From Kitasatospora sp. SUK 42 (lineage in GTDB: Bacteria; Actinomycetota; Actinomycetes; Streptomycetales; Streptomycetaceae), in the NCBI RefSeq assembly GCF_015776785.2, contig NZ_LFMD02000005.1, forward strand, positions 344,779-408,778: 64,000 nucleotides of DNA, read 5' to 3'. Below are positions 17,230-25,417 of this stretch, piece after piece. Under the pieces are notes generated by a model. The model did no database searches. It saw only the letters and a list, made by a program, of their open reading frames with translations, and was not told the origin of the DNA. The position numbers and the translations under genes are program-made. Position 1 is the first letter of the stretch. Every line of letters starts with the position of its first letter.

Positions 17230-17691
17230 ATGACCGAGCAGAGTGGGACGCCGCGCAGGATCGTGGTCGGTGTGGACGGATCGCCGTCCTCGGTCGACGC
17301 ACTGCGCTGGGCCGTCCATGAGGCCCGTGTGCGCGGCGCCGTGGTCGAGGCGGTCTCCGCCTGGCAGTACCAGGTGGCCGTCGGCTGGACCGTGCCGGTC
17401 GTACCCGAGGGGGACTTCTCCGCCATCGCCCGCGAGGTCCTCGACAACGCGATCGCCGAGGTGGCCGACGCCGAGCAGCCCGTCGAGATCCACCCCCACG
17501 TGGTGGAGGGTCTCGCCGCGGCCGCCCTGCTGACCGCGGCGCAGGACGCCGACCTGCTGGTCGTCGGCAGCCGGGGGCACGGCGGCTTCGCCGGCGCCCT
17601 GCTGGGGTCCGTCAGCCAGCACTGCGTCCAGCACGCGCCCTGCCCGGTCGTCGTCGTCCGCCACCGCGAGGACCCGCGCCCCGTCAAGTGA
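17230..17691 (+). CDS. Universal stress protein, single UspA domain
   Basis: A 153-residue single-domain UspA protein starting R-I-V-V-G-V-D-G-S and containing V-V-G-S-R-G-H-G-G-F-A-G-A-L-L-G-S-V-S, the ATP-binding pattern. The open frame begins earlier, but GGGAGG lies shortly before ATG 17230. It follows the pfl genes but has its own DevR-like site, and is followed after 37 bp by a CBS-BON gene, so these two may form an operon. Probably a nucleotide-binding low-oxygen survival protein. Confidence 0.92.
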   Translation: MTEQSGTPRRIVVGVDGSPSSVDALRWAVHEARVRGAVVEAVSAWQYQVAVGWTVPVVPEGDFSAIAREVLDNAIAEVADAEQPVEIHPHVVEGLAAAALLTAAQDADLLVVGSRGHGGFAGALLGSVSQHCVQHAPCPVVVVRHREDPRPVK

Positions 17692-17728
17692 CGGCCCCAC
17701 CGAACCCACCGGAAGGAGATGACCGGCC

Positions 17729-18403
17729 ATGAAGCACCGGATCGTGGGGGAACTGATGACCCACGCCGTCGTCCACGTGCGGCCCGACACCGGGTTCAAG
17801 GAGATCGCCCGGCTCCTCGCCGAGCACGACATCACCTCCGTTCCCGTCCTGGACCGGGACGACCGGCCGCTCGGCCTGGTCTCCGAGGCCGACCTGCTGC
17901 TCAACGAGGCCGCCCAGGAGGACCCCACGGGCCTGCTGCTCACCCCGGCCCTGCCGCCGCGCGACAGCGCCCGCAGCCGGGCGACCACCGCCAGGGGCCT
18001 GATGACCAGCCCGGCCGTCTGCGCCCGGCCCGAGTGGACCGTGGTGGAGGCCGCCCGCCTGATGCAGGCCCGGGGCCTCAAGCGCCTGCCCGTCGTCGAC
18101 GAGGCCGGACGGCTGATCGGCATCGTCAGCCGCAGCGACCTGCTCCGGGTCTTCCTCCGGCACGACCGGGCCATCGGTGAGGAGATCCGCCAGGACGTCC
18201 TCGACCGCACCCTGGGGCTGTCCCCGGACGGCGTCGACGTCCAGGTGAAGGACGGCCGGGTCACCCTGACCGGCACGGTCGAGCGCCGTGCCCTGGTGTC
18301 GGTGGTGGAGCGGCTGTGCCGGAGCGTGGACGGCGTCGTCGACGTCACCTGCCGCCTCGGCCACCGCACGGACGAGAGCGCGGCCCCGCACCCGGCCCGC
18401 TGA
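17729..18403 (+). CDS. CBS-domain pair with C-terminal BON domain
   Basis: A 224-residue cytosolic protein. Two CBS motifs (about 8-60 and 90-145, with V-G-E-L-M-T and S-V-P-V-L-D, then R-L-P-V-V-D-E-A-G-R-L-I-G-I-V-S) form a Bateman module for adenine nucleotides. A BON domain (about 150-215, with V-K-D-G-R-V-T-L-T-G-T-V-E-R) follows. GGAAGGAG precedes the ATG. Similar CBS and CBS-BON proteins (the hypoxic-response protein type) belong to DosR regulons in mycobacteria. An energy-state sensor role is inferred from the family and the usp neighbour. Confidence 0.9.
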   Translation: MKHRIVGELMTHAVVHVRPDTGFKEIARLLAEHDITSVPVLDRDDRPLGLVSEADLLLNEAAQEDPTGLLLTPALPPRDSARSRATTARGLMTSPAVCARPEWTVVEAARLMQARGLKRLPVVDEAGRLIGIVSRSDLLRVFLRHDRAIGEEIRQDVLDRTLGLSPDGVDVQVKDGRVTLTGTVERRALVSVVERLCRSVDGVVDVTCRLGHRTDESAAPHPAR

Positions 18404-18486
18404 GTCGGCACACACCGGCCGGAGCCCGGCGCCCACCACTGGGCGTCGGCCACCTCGTTCGACCTCCACGTCTGGCCTGACCCCCT

Positions 18487-18525
18487 CCCGCGTGCCCGGT
18501 ACGGATTCCGTACCGGGCACGCGGG
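18487..18525. terminator. Strong bidirectional terminator hairpin
   Basis: 18-base perfect arms (18487-18504 and 18508-18525) with a 3-base loop, between the convergent CBS-BON and MFS genes. Confidence 0.85.
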
Positions 18526-18534
18526 ATTAGTGCG

Positions 18535-19752
18535 TCACCGACGCACTCGTCCGTCACCGGTCGGACCGCAGGCCGAGCTCCACCGCAGGAAGCCCAGTGC
18601 CACCGCCGCGATGCCCGCGCCCAGCCCGTGGACGACCGCGGCCCCGGAGTCCAGGGTGGCGCCACCGAGCACCGTGCCGAGCCCGATTCCGGCGTAGATG
18701 GCCGAGGCGTTGAGGGAGACGACCAGGGGCGCCTCCTGCGGAGCCGCCTGGATCAGCCGGTGCTGCTGCGGTGGTGTCTGGCACCAGCTGCTCGCTCCCC
18801 ACAGCAGCACCAGCAGGCCGACCAGCGGTACGACGTGCGTGCCCGCGCCCGCCAGCCAGGCGAGCGCGCCGAGGGTGGCCGCCATCGCCGTGTAGCCGAC
18901 GGTCAGGACCGCCACCGAGCCCCAGCGGTCGGTCGCCCACCCGGCGCCCAGGTTGCCGGCCACGGCGCCGAGCCCGTAGAGGAGGAGCATCCACGGCGCG
19001 GAGCTCTCCGGCACTCCGACCGCGTCCAGCACCGGGACGCTGTACGCGTAGGCGGTGTAGCTCGCCCCCATGCCGAGGACGGTGAGCGGCAGGACGGTCA
19101 GGACGGCGGGCCGCCTCAGGACGGCGAGGCGGGCGCGCAGCGGCACCCGGGCGTTCCCCGGCAGCCACGGCATGGTGACGCGCAGGACGGCGGCCACCAC
19201 GAGGCAGAGCCCGGCGACGACGCCGAGTGCGGTGCGCCAGCCGAACCAGTGGCCGGCGGCGTCGCCGAGCGGCACGCCGAGCGCGGTCGCGACGGTGAGC
19301 CCGCCGATCACCACCGCCAGGGCCCGCGCCCGCAGTTCGGGCCGGACCAGCGAGGCGCTGACGGCCCCGGCGTTGGGCGTGTACGCCGCCGCGCCGGCGG
19401 CCGCCACCACCCGGCTTGCCAGCAGGACGGCCAGGTTCGGCGCGAGTGCGGAGCCGAGGTTGGCGAGGCAGAGGGCGGCGAGCGCCGTGACCAGGAGGGT
19501 CCGGCGTGGCAGTCGGGCCAGCAGGGTGGCGAGGACGGGGGAGAGGACGGCGTACGCGGCGGCGAAGACGGTGATCGACTGGCCCGCCGTCGCCGGGGAG
19601 ACGTGCAGGTCCTCGGCCATGGACGGCAGGAAGCCGGCCACCACGAAGGCGTCCGTGCCGACCGCGAAGGTGCCCAGCGCGAGGACGAGGGTGGAGGACA
19701 GGCCGCCGGCGGCGGGTTTCGGCGGGGCGCTGGAAATCAGGACATCAGACAT
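18535..19752 (-). CDS. MFS (DHA1-type) drug or metabolite exporter
   Basis: A 405-residue, roughly 12-helix transporter. The DHA1 motif near helix 1 is G-T-D-A-F-V-V-A-G-F-L-P, and the loop between helices 2 and 3 is L-L-A-R-L-P-R-R-T-L-L. It resembles AraJ/chloramphenicol-type efflux permeases. ATG 19752 has GAGGAG upstream; the frame is open further left only by chance. It lies 71 bp downstream of an Rrf2-type regulator on the same strand. The start codon sits inside a near copy of a 23-bp element that also covers the regulator promoter, so it is probably controlled by that regulator. The substrate is unknown. Confidence 0.88.
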   Translation of the reverse strand: MSDVLISSAPPKPAAGGLSSTLVLALGTFAVGTDAFVVAGFLPSMAEDLHVSPATAGQSITVFAAAYAVLSPVLATLLARLPRRTLLVTALAALCLANLGSALAPNLAVLLASRVVAAAGAAAYTPNAGAVSASLVRPELRARALAVVIGGLTVATALGVPLGDAAGHWFGWRTALGVVAGLCLVVAAVLRVTMPWLPGNARVPLRARLAVLRRPAVLTVLPLTVLGMGASYTAYAYSVPVLDAVGVPESSAPWMLLLYGLGAVAGNLGAGWATDRWGSVAVLTVGYTAMAATLGALAWLAGAGTHVVPLVGLLVLLWGASSWCQTPPQQHRLIQAAPQEAPLVVSLNASAIYAGIGLGTVLGGATLDSGAAVVHGLGAGIAAVALGFLRWSSACGPTGDGRVRR

Positions 19753-19760
19753 CCAGGTTC
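19738..19760. promoter_or_regulatory. Rrf2 candidate operator, copy over the MFS start codon
   Basis: A 23-bp element identical at 20 of 23 positions to 20307-20329, with shared right end ACATCCAGGTTC. Here it covers the SD and start codon of the MFS gene. Confidence 0.5.
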
Positions 19761-19823
19761 TCCTCGTGGGGGAGTCAGGCAGGTCTTGGAGTGGGAACGG
19801 CGCGACGAGGGCGGACGGGAGGC

Positions 19824-20303
19824 TCAGCCGGTCAGTCGGGCGTAGTGCCGCCGGGTGCGCTCGGCCGCCCCGGCGGGGGCCGCCGCCATCAGGTCGGCGA
19901 CGGTCTGCCCGGCGAGCTCGCGCCGCCAGGCCAGTTCGGCGCGGCGCATCGCCGTCGACACCCCGCACGGGCGGCGGAAGTCGTCGGAGGCGGCCGCGGC
20001 GCCCTCGGTGCGCTGCCGGATCTCGGTGCAGCGGAAGAGCTCCTCGGGGCCCTCGATGGCGGCGACCACGTCCATCAGGGTGATCTGCCCGGGCGGCCGT
20101 CCCAGTCGGAAGCCGCCCCGGGCGCCGGGGGTGGAGCTGAGGATGCCGGCCCGGACCAGCGCCTGTAGGCGCTTGGTGAGGTAGGCCGGGGGGAGGTCGA
20201 ACCACGCTGCCAGCCGGGCCGTCGGTACGGGTTGGTCCTCGCCCAGCCAGGCCAGCGTGAGGCAGCAGTGCAGGCCCCACTCGACTCCCTCGCCCATCCG
20301 CAT
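19824..20303 (-). CDS. Rrf2-family transcriptional regulator
   Basis: A 159-residue winged-helix regulator with the Rrf2 pattern: M-G-E-G-V-E-W-G-L-H near the start, then the helix with L-P-P-A-Y-L-T-K-R-L-Q-A-L and G-A-R-G-G-F-R-L-G-R. I prefer ATG 20303. TAGTGT, a good -10, ends 7 bases upstream and no SD is visible, implying a leaderless mRNA; ATG 20321 gives six more residues but also no SD. Cysteines at E-L-F-R-C-T-E-I and R-R-P-C-G-V could sense redox or hold a cluster, but the IscR-type triad is not evident. Likely represses the MFS gene. Confidence 0.87.
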   Translation of the reverse strand: MRMGEGVEWGLHCCLTLAWLGEDQPVPTARLAAWFDLPPAYLTKRLQALVRAGILSSTPGARGGFRLGRPPGQITLMDVVAAIEGPEELFRCTEIRQRTEGAAAASDDFRRPCGVSTAMRRAELAWRRELAGQTVADLMAAAPAGAAERTRRHYARLTG

Positions 20304-20306
20304 AAC

Positions 20307-20329
20307 CAGGACACTACACATCCAGGTTC
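20307..20329. promoter_or_regulatory. Rrf2 candidate operator, copy over its own promoter
   Basis: Second copy of the 23-bp element. On the minus strand it includes the TAGTGT -10 hexamer of the Rrf2-type gene, consistent with autoregulation. Confidence 0.5.
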
Positions 20330-20366
20330 CGGCGCGAAAGGCCCGTGGAGCGGGGAACCGGAGCGA

Positions 20367-20789
20367 TCAGCCCGCGCTGCCCGCGCAGGCCGGACAGAGC
20401 CCGCGGTAGGTGACCTCGGCCCCCGAGACCGTGAAGCCGAAGCGCTGGTCGGCCGGGAGGGCGGTGAGCGGGTCGTCGGCCGGGTGGACGTCGCGGATGG
20501 TGCCGCAGCCGGTGCAGACCAGGTGCTGGTGCGGGCGGTGCGCGTTGGGGTCGTAGCGCTTGGCGCGCCCGTCGGTGGACACCTCGATGACCTCGCCGAG
20601 CGTGACCAGTTCACCGAGCGTGTTGTAGACCGTCGCCCGGGAGATCTCCGGGAGGCGCTCGGCCGCCCGGGCGTGCACCTCGTCGGCGGTCAGGTGCACG
20701 TGCTCGCCGTCCAGCACCTCGGCCACGACACGCCGCTGGGAGGTGAGACGCCAGCCGCGTCCGCGCAGCCGCTCCAGCAGGTCACTCAT
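20367..20789 (-). CDS. Fur-family peroxide/metal regulator (CatR/FurS type)
   Basis: A 140-residue Fur protein. The winged helix is at about 15-80 (R-L-T-S-Q-R and I-S-R-A-T-V-Y-N-T-L). The His-rich metal site follows (H-R-P-H-Q-H), and two structural zinc pairs are present (C-T-G-C and C-P-A-C). ATG 20789 has AGGTGA 5 bases upstream; a GTG three codons earlier overlaps that SD. It is divergent from katG, the arrangement of Streptomyces catalase-peroxidase genes with FurS/FurA, where the reduced regulator represses and peroxide relieves it. Very likely controls katG and itself. Confidence 0.93.
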   Translation of the reverse strand: MSDLLERLRGRGWRLTSQRRVVAEVLDGEHVHLTADEVHARAAERLPEISRATVYNTLGELVTLGEVIEVSTDGRAKRYDPNAHRPHQHLVCTGCGTIRDVHPADDPLTALPADQRFGFTVSGAEVTYRGLCPACAGSAG

Positions 20790-20800
20790 ACGGTTCACCT

Positions 20801-20811
20801 ATTCAGGTCAA
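20801..20811 (-). promoter_or_regulatory. Fur-gene copy of the TTGACYTGRAT motif
   Basis: On the minus strand it reads TTGACCTGAAT, 12 bases before the fur start codon. It matches the katG -35 region (TTGACTTGGAT) at 9 of 11 positions, suggesting a common Fur-type operator. Confidence 0.45.
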
Positions 20812-20885
20812 TGGGAAGACCGGAGTTTATCAATTCACATCCATGGTCGTCCGGTTCCCGATCGGATATGGGATTGGTGTCTTTC

Positions 20886-20913
20886 TTGACTTGGATTGCG
20901 TCCACCGTAGGAT
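20886..20913 (+). promoter_or_regulatory. katG promoter
   Basis: TTGACT (20886-20891) and TAGGAT (20908-20913) with 16-bp spacing make a good housekeeping-sigma promoter. The -35 lies in the TTGACTTGGAT motif shared with the divergent fur gene. Confidence 0.6.
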
Positions 20914-21007
20914 CGGCCCCGGCGCTAGCCTGGGAAGCAGATAGGTGCAGTTGGTGCCGTAGGTAGCAGAGAAGACACCGTGATCCGCCTTGTAGGGAAG
21001 GATTCCC

Positions 21008-23224
21008 ATGTCTGAGAACCACGATGCAACCGGCGTAGAGGCCAAGGCGGAGGGCTGCCCCGTGAACCACGGGCGCGCACTCGACCCCACCCAGGGTGGG
21101 GGGAACCGCCAGTGGTGGCCGGAGCGGTTGAACCTGAAGATCCTCGCCAAGAACCCCGCCGTGGCCAACCCGCTCGGAGGCGACTTCGACTACGCCGCAG
21201 CCTTCAGCGCGCTCGACCTCCCGGCCGTCAAGCGGGACATCCAGGAGGCGCTTTCCACCTCGCACGACTGGTGGCCGGCCGACTTCGGCTACTACGGTCC
21301 GTTCATCATCCGGATGGCGTGGCACAGCGCCGGCACCTACCGGATCCGTGACGGGCGCGGCGGCGCCTCCGGCGGCCAGCAGCGCTTCGCCCCGCTGAAC
21401 AGCTGGCCCGACAACGCCAGCCTGGACAAGGCCCGTCGCCTGCTGTGGCCGGTGAAGAAGAAGTACGGGCGCAACCTGTCCTGGGCGGACCTGATCATCC
21501 TGTCCGGCAACGTCGCCCTGGAGGGCATGGGCTTCCAGACCTTCGGCTTCGGCGGCGGCCGCGTCGACGAGTGGGAGCCGGACGAGGACGTCTACTGGGG
21601 CCCGGAGACCACCTGGCTGGGCGACGAGCGCTACACCGGCGACCGCCAGCTGGAGAACCCGCTGGCCGCCGTCCAGATGGGCCTGATCTACGTCAACCCC
21701 GAGGGCCCCAACGGCAACCCGGACCCGCTCGCCGCCGCCCGCGACATCCGCGAGACCTTCTACCGGATGGCGATGAACGACGAGGAGACCGTCGCGCTGA
21801 TCGCCGGCGGCCACACCTTCGGCAAGACCCACGGTGCCGGCCCGGCGGACAACGTCGGCCCGGACCCCGAGGACGCCCCGATGGAGCAGCAGGGCCTCGG
21901 CTGGAAGAGCACCTTCCGCACCGGTGTGGGCGCCGACGCGATCACCAGCGGCATCGAGGTCACCTGGACGGCCACCCCGACCACCTGGGACAACAGCTTC
22001 TTCGAGACGCTGTTCGGCTACGAGTGGGAGCTCACCAAGAGCCCGGCCGGCGCCTGGCAGTACAAGCCCAAGAACGGCGGCGGCGAGGGCACCGTCCCGG
22101 ACGCGCACGACCCGAACAAGCGGCACGCCCCGAACATGCTCACCACCGACCTGTCGCTGCGCTTCGACCCGGTCTACGAGCCGATCTCCCGGCGCTTCAT
22201 GGAGAACCCGGCGGAGTTCGCCGACGCCTTCGCCCGCGCGTGGTTCAAGCTGACCCACCGCGACATGGGCCCGGTCGTGCGCTACCTCGGTCCGGAGGTC
22301 CCGAGCGAGGCGCTGCTCTGGCAGGACCCGCTGCCGTCGGTCTCGTACGGGACCGTCGAGAACGCGGACGTCGCCGACCTCAAGCGGCGGATCGCCGCCA
22401 CCGGGCTGTCGGTCTCCGAGCTGGTCTCCACCGCCTGGGCGGCCGCCTCCTCCTTCCGCAGCAGCGACAAGCGCGGCGGCGCCAACGGCGGCCGGATCCG
22501 GCTCCAGCCGCAGGCCGGCTGGGAGGTCAACGAGCCGGACCGGCTGGCCAGGGTGCTCCGGGCGCTGGAGGGCGTGCAGCAGGAGTTCAACGCGCAGGCC
22601 GGCGGCAGGCAGGTCTCGCTGGCGGACCTCGTGGTGCTGGCCGGCGGCGTCGGCATCGAGCAGGCGGCCAAGGCCGGGGGCCTCGCCGTCGAGGTGCCGT
22701 TCGCGCCCGGCCGGGTGGACGCGCCCCAGGAGCTGACCGACGTCGAGTCCTTCGCCGCGCTGGAGCCCCGGGCCGACGGCTTCCGCAACTGGGTCGGCAA
22801 GGGCAACGGGCTGCAGGCCGAGTACCTGCTGGTGGACAGGGCCAACCTGCTGGGCCTCAGCGCGCCCGAGATGACCGTGCTGGTCGGCGGTCTGCGCGTG
22901 CTGGGCGTCAACCACCAGCAGTCCGCGCACGGCGTGTTCACCGAGACGCCGGGCGTGCTGACGAACGACTTCTTCGTCAACCTGCTGGACCTGGACACCA
23001 GCTGGAAGTCCACCTCGGAGGACGCGCACACCTTCGAGGGCCGTGACGCCTCCGGCCGGGTCAGGTGGACCGGTACCCGCGCCGACCTGGTGTTCGGCTC
23101 CAACTCCGAACTGCGCGCCGTCGCCGAGGTGTACGGGGCCGACGACGCCAAGGAGAAGTTCGTGGAGGACTTCGTCGCGGCCTGGGTGAAGGTCATGAAC
23201 GCGGACCGCTTCGACCTCGCCTGA
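21008..23224 (+). CDS. katG: Catalase-peroxidase
   Basis: KatG is a haem enzyme removing H2O2 by catalase and peroxidase reactions. The 738-residue protein has the distal triad Arg102, Trp105, His106 (R-M-A-W-H-S-A-G-T-Y-R) and proximal His269 (G-G-H-T-F-G-K-T-H-G). Tyr228 and Met254, with Trp105, should form the Met-Tyr-Trp adduct needed for catalase activity. The inactive C-terminal duplicate domain is complete. GAAGGA precedes the ATG, and the mRNA leader is about 90 nt from the predicted promoter. The divergent Fur-type gene should control it. Cytosolic; no signal peptide. Confidence 0.97.
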   Translation: MSENHDATGVEAKAEGCPVNHGRALDPTQGGGNRQWWPERLNLKILAKNPAVANPLGGDFDYAAAFSALDLPAVKRDIQEALSTSHDWWPADFGYYGPFIIRMAWHSAGTYRIRDGRGGASGGQQRFAPLNSWPDNASLDKARRLLWPVKKKYGRNLSWADLIILSGNVALEGMGFQTFGFGGGRVDEWEPDEDVYWGPETTWLGDERYTGDRQLENPLAAVQMGLIYVNPEGPNGNPDPLAAARDIRETFYRMAMNDEETVALIAGGHTFGKTHGAGPADNVGPDPEDAPMEQQGLGWKSTFRTGVGADAITSGIEVTWTATPTTWDNSFFETLFGYEWELTKSPAGAWQYKPKNGGGEGTVPDAHDPNKRHAPNMLTTDLSLRFDPVYEPISRRFMENPAEFADAFARAWFKLTHRDMGPVVRYLGPEVPSEALLWQDPLPSVSYGTVENADVADLKRRIAATGLSVSELVSTAWAAASSFRSSDKRGGANGGRIRLQPQAGWEVNEPDRLARVLRALEGVQQEFNAQAGGRQVSLADLVVLAGGVGIEQAAKAGGLAVEVPFAPGRVDAPQELTDVESFAALEPRADGFRNWVGKGNGLQAEYLLVDRANLLGLSAPEMTVLVGGLRVLGVNHQQSAHGVFTETPGVLTNDFFVNLLDLDTSWKSTSEDAHTFEGRDASGRVRWTGTRADLVFGSNSELRAVAEVYGADDAKEKFVEDFVAAWVKVMNADRFDLA

Positions 23225-23248
23225 TCCCCACGCGGCCAGGAGTCACCA

Positions 23249-23283
23249 GCGGGAGCCCGGGGCCTCAACCCCCGGGCTCCCGC
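23249..23283. terminator. Bidirectional terminator between katG and the response regulator
   Basis: 14-base perfect arms (23249-23262, 23270-23283) with a 7-base loop in the convergent gap. Confidence 0.85.
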
Positions 23284-23289
23284 CGTGCG

Positions 23290-23973
23290 TTACCGGGCCT
23301 CCGGCGACGATCCCACGCTGACCAGCCCGGTCTCGTACGCCGCGACCACCACCTGGGCCCGGTCCCGCAGCCCCAACTTGCCCAGGATCCGGGCCACATG
23401 GGTCTTCACCGTCGCCTCGGACAGTTGCAGCCGGGCGGCCAGCTCGGCGTTGCTCAGGCCCCGGGCGAGCAGTGCCGTCACCTCCAGCTCGCGCGGGGTG
23501 AGCGTGGCCAGTTCGCGGTGCGGGGCGGCGGCGCCGGGGTCGGTCGGACGGGCGAAGCGCTCGACCAGCCGGCGGGTGATCGCGGGGGCGAGCAGGGCGT
23601 CGCCGGTGCGGACCAGCCGGACGGCGGCGGCCAGGTGCTCGGGGGTGACGTCCTTGAGCAGGAAGCCGCTGGCCCCGGCGGCCATCGCCGCGTAGACGTA
23701 GTGGTCCAGGTCGAAGGTGGTCAGCATGATGATCCGGGGCGGCTCCGCCGGCGGGTCGGCGAGGATCCGGCGGGTGGCCTCCAGTCCGTCCAGGCCGGGC
23801 ATCCGGATGTCCATCAGCACGACGTCCGGCACCGTCCGGCGGACGGCGGCGACGGCCTGCTCGCCGTCCTCGGCCTCGGCGACCACCTCGATCCCCTCGG
23901 ACTCCAGGATCAGCCGGAACCCGGTCCGGACCAGGGCCTGGTCGTCGGCGACCACCACGCGCAGCGCGCTCAT
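23290..23973 (-). CDS. NarL/FixJ-family response regulator
   Basis: A 227-residue regulator. The receiver domain has acidic pair D-D-Q near the N-terminus and phosphoacceptor Asp in V-V-L-M-D-I-R-M-P-G. The LuxR-type helix-turn-helix (L-T-P-R-E-L-E-V-T-A-L-L-A-R-G-L-S-N-A-E-L) is C-terminal. Its ATG overlaps the stop of the upstream kinase (ATGA), so the pair are coupled. The locus is divergent from an FtsX-type ABC exporter, a common Streptomyces arrangement in which the regulator controls the exporter. The signal is unknown. Confidence 0.93.
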   Translation of the reverse strand: MSALRVVVADDQALVRTGFRLILESEGIEVVAEAEDGEQAVAAVRRTVPDVVLMDIRMPGLDGLEATRRILADPPAEPPRIIMLTTFDLDHYVYAAMAAGASGFLLKDVTPEHLAAAVRLVRTGDALLAPAITRRLVERFARPTDPGAAAPHRELATLTPRELEVTALLARGLSNAELAARLQLSEATVKTHVARILGKLGLRDRAQVVVAAYETGLVSVGSSPEAR

Positions 23974-25211
23974 GAACTCTCCAGCGGTATCTGGGCCGTG
24001 ACGCGGTAGCCGCCGCGCGGCCGGGGGCCGGTGTGCAGGGTGCCGCCGTAGACGGCGAGGCGTTCGCGCAGGCCGAGCAGGCCGCGCCCGTTGCCGGTGG
24101 CGGCGGCGCCGGTGGGGCGGCCGCCAGTGTCGGCGACCTCCACCCGCAGGCGGTCGGGGGCGTACTCGACGGTCACCGTGGCGTCGGCGCCGCCCGCGTG
24201 CTTGACGGTGTTGGTGAGGGCCTCCTGGACGACCCGGTAGGCGGCGAGTTCGACCCCGGGCGGGACGGCCCGGTGCTCGCCGCGCACGGTCAGCTCCACC
24301 GACAGCCCGGCCTGCCGGACGCCCTCGACCAGGGCGTCGAGCCGGCCGAGGCCCGGCTGCGGGCTGAGGTCGGCGGCCCCGGCGAGGTCCTCGCCGGGGC
24401 CCGCGTCGATGGTCAACAGGCCCATCACCTGCCGTAGTTCGGTCATCGCCGCGCGTCCGCCGGACTCCACCGCGGCCATCGCCTCGCGGGCCTTGTCCGG
24501 GGCGGTGTCCAGGATCTTGCGGGCGGCGCCGGCCTGGATCGTCATCATGCTCACGTTGTGGGTGACGACGTCGTGCAACTCCCGGGCGATGCGGGCCCGT
24601 TCGTGCTCCACCGCGTGCTGGAGCGCGGCCACCTGATCGCGCTCCAGGGCGGACAGCCGCTCCCGGCCCTCGTCCACCCGGCGGCGCCACATCCGCAGCT
24701 CGTAGGCGACCGCGAGCACCGGCACCAGGACGAGGACGGCCATCACCCCGTTGGGGAAGTGCGGCAGTTTGGCGTCGTCGAAGAGCACCACCAGGGCGGC
24801 GGTCGCGGCCGGCAGGCTCAGCAGGACGGCCTTCGGGCGCCGCCCGTACGCGGCCGCGCTGTAGGCGGCGACGATCACCGCCACGCCCGCCGAGTACGCG
24901 ATGTCCTGCGACTGGTGCCGGACCAGCAGTGCGGCCGGCAGCACCGTCCACAGCACCGCCAGCGGGTGGCGGCGGCGCAGCACCAGCGGCAGCGGGACGA
25001 GCGGCACCAGCAGCAACAGCGCGTTCCAGGTGGGGTGGCGAACGTCGCCCGCGATGGTGGCGTAGCGGCCGGAGGTCAGGGCGAGGTAGAGGGCCAGGGC
25101 CGCGTCGAAGGCCTGGCCGCGCCTGGTCGGCCGGGGCGGGGGAGCGGCGCCCGGCGCCTCGGCCGGGCGGGCCGCCGCGCGCAGCCGCCGCACCGTCGGG
25201 TGGTTGATCAC
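23970..25211 (-). CDS. Membrane sensor histidine kinase (HisKA_3 type)
   Basis: A 413-residue kinase. Its N-terminal half has about five hydrophobic helices with very short outside loops, so it probably senses a membrane-level cue. HisKA_3 (R-A-R-I-A-R-E-L-H-D-V-V-T-H-N-V-S) and a C-terminal HATPase domain (E-A-L-T-N-T-V-K-H and G-R-G-L-L-G-L-R-E-R) follow. I prefer GTG 25211; a start at 25274 would add 21 low-complexity residues, and neither has an ideal SD. It pairs with the overlapping response regulator and lies divergent from the 25418-28509 ABC exporter. Confidence 0.88.
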   Translation of the reverse strand: MINHPTVRRLRAAARPAEAPGAAPPPRPTRRGQAFDAALALYLALTSGRYATIAGDVRHPTWNALLLLVPLVPLPLVLRRRHPLAVLWTVLPAALLVRHQSQDIAYSAGVAVIVAAYSAAAYGRRPKAVLLSLPAATAALVVLFDDAKLPHFPNGVMAVLVLVPVLAVAYELRMWRRRVDEGRERLSALERDQVAALQHAVEHERARIARELHDVVTHNVSMMTIQAGAARKILDTAPDKAREAMAAVESGGRAAMTELRQVMGLLTIDAGPGEDLAGAADLSPQPGLGRLDALVEGVRQAGLSVELTVRGEHRAVPPGVELAAYRVVQEALTNTVKHAGGADATVTVEYAPDRLRVEVADTGGRPTGAAATGNGRGLLGLRERLAVYGGTLHTGPRPRGGYRVTAQIPLESS

Positions 25212-25417
25212 CGGGACATTCTGGCGCCCGGCCGCCACCCGGGACAGCCCGGCGGACGGCGGCGGCCCGTACACCGGGCGACTACGTCGGAAGGATGACC
25301 TCGCACCGGGTCGGCCGGGGGCGGTACCGAACCTGCCGCGGTCGGCGGACGCGGGCGGGCCCGGGCCGTCCGTACCTTCGTGCCGTCCACCAGGCGGGAA
25401 CGTGCGAGGAGCGGGGA

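Noticed and set aside
18533..18559. A sixth stop-codon repeat at the MFS gene (CGTCACCG twice)
   Set aside because: Only 8 bases repeat, 19 bp apart, and the second copy lies inside the coding region, so it may be chance.
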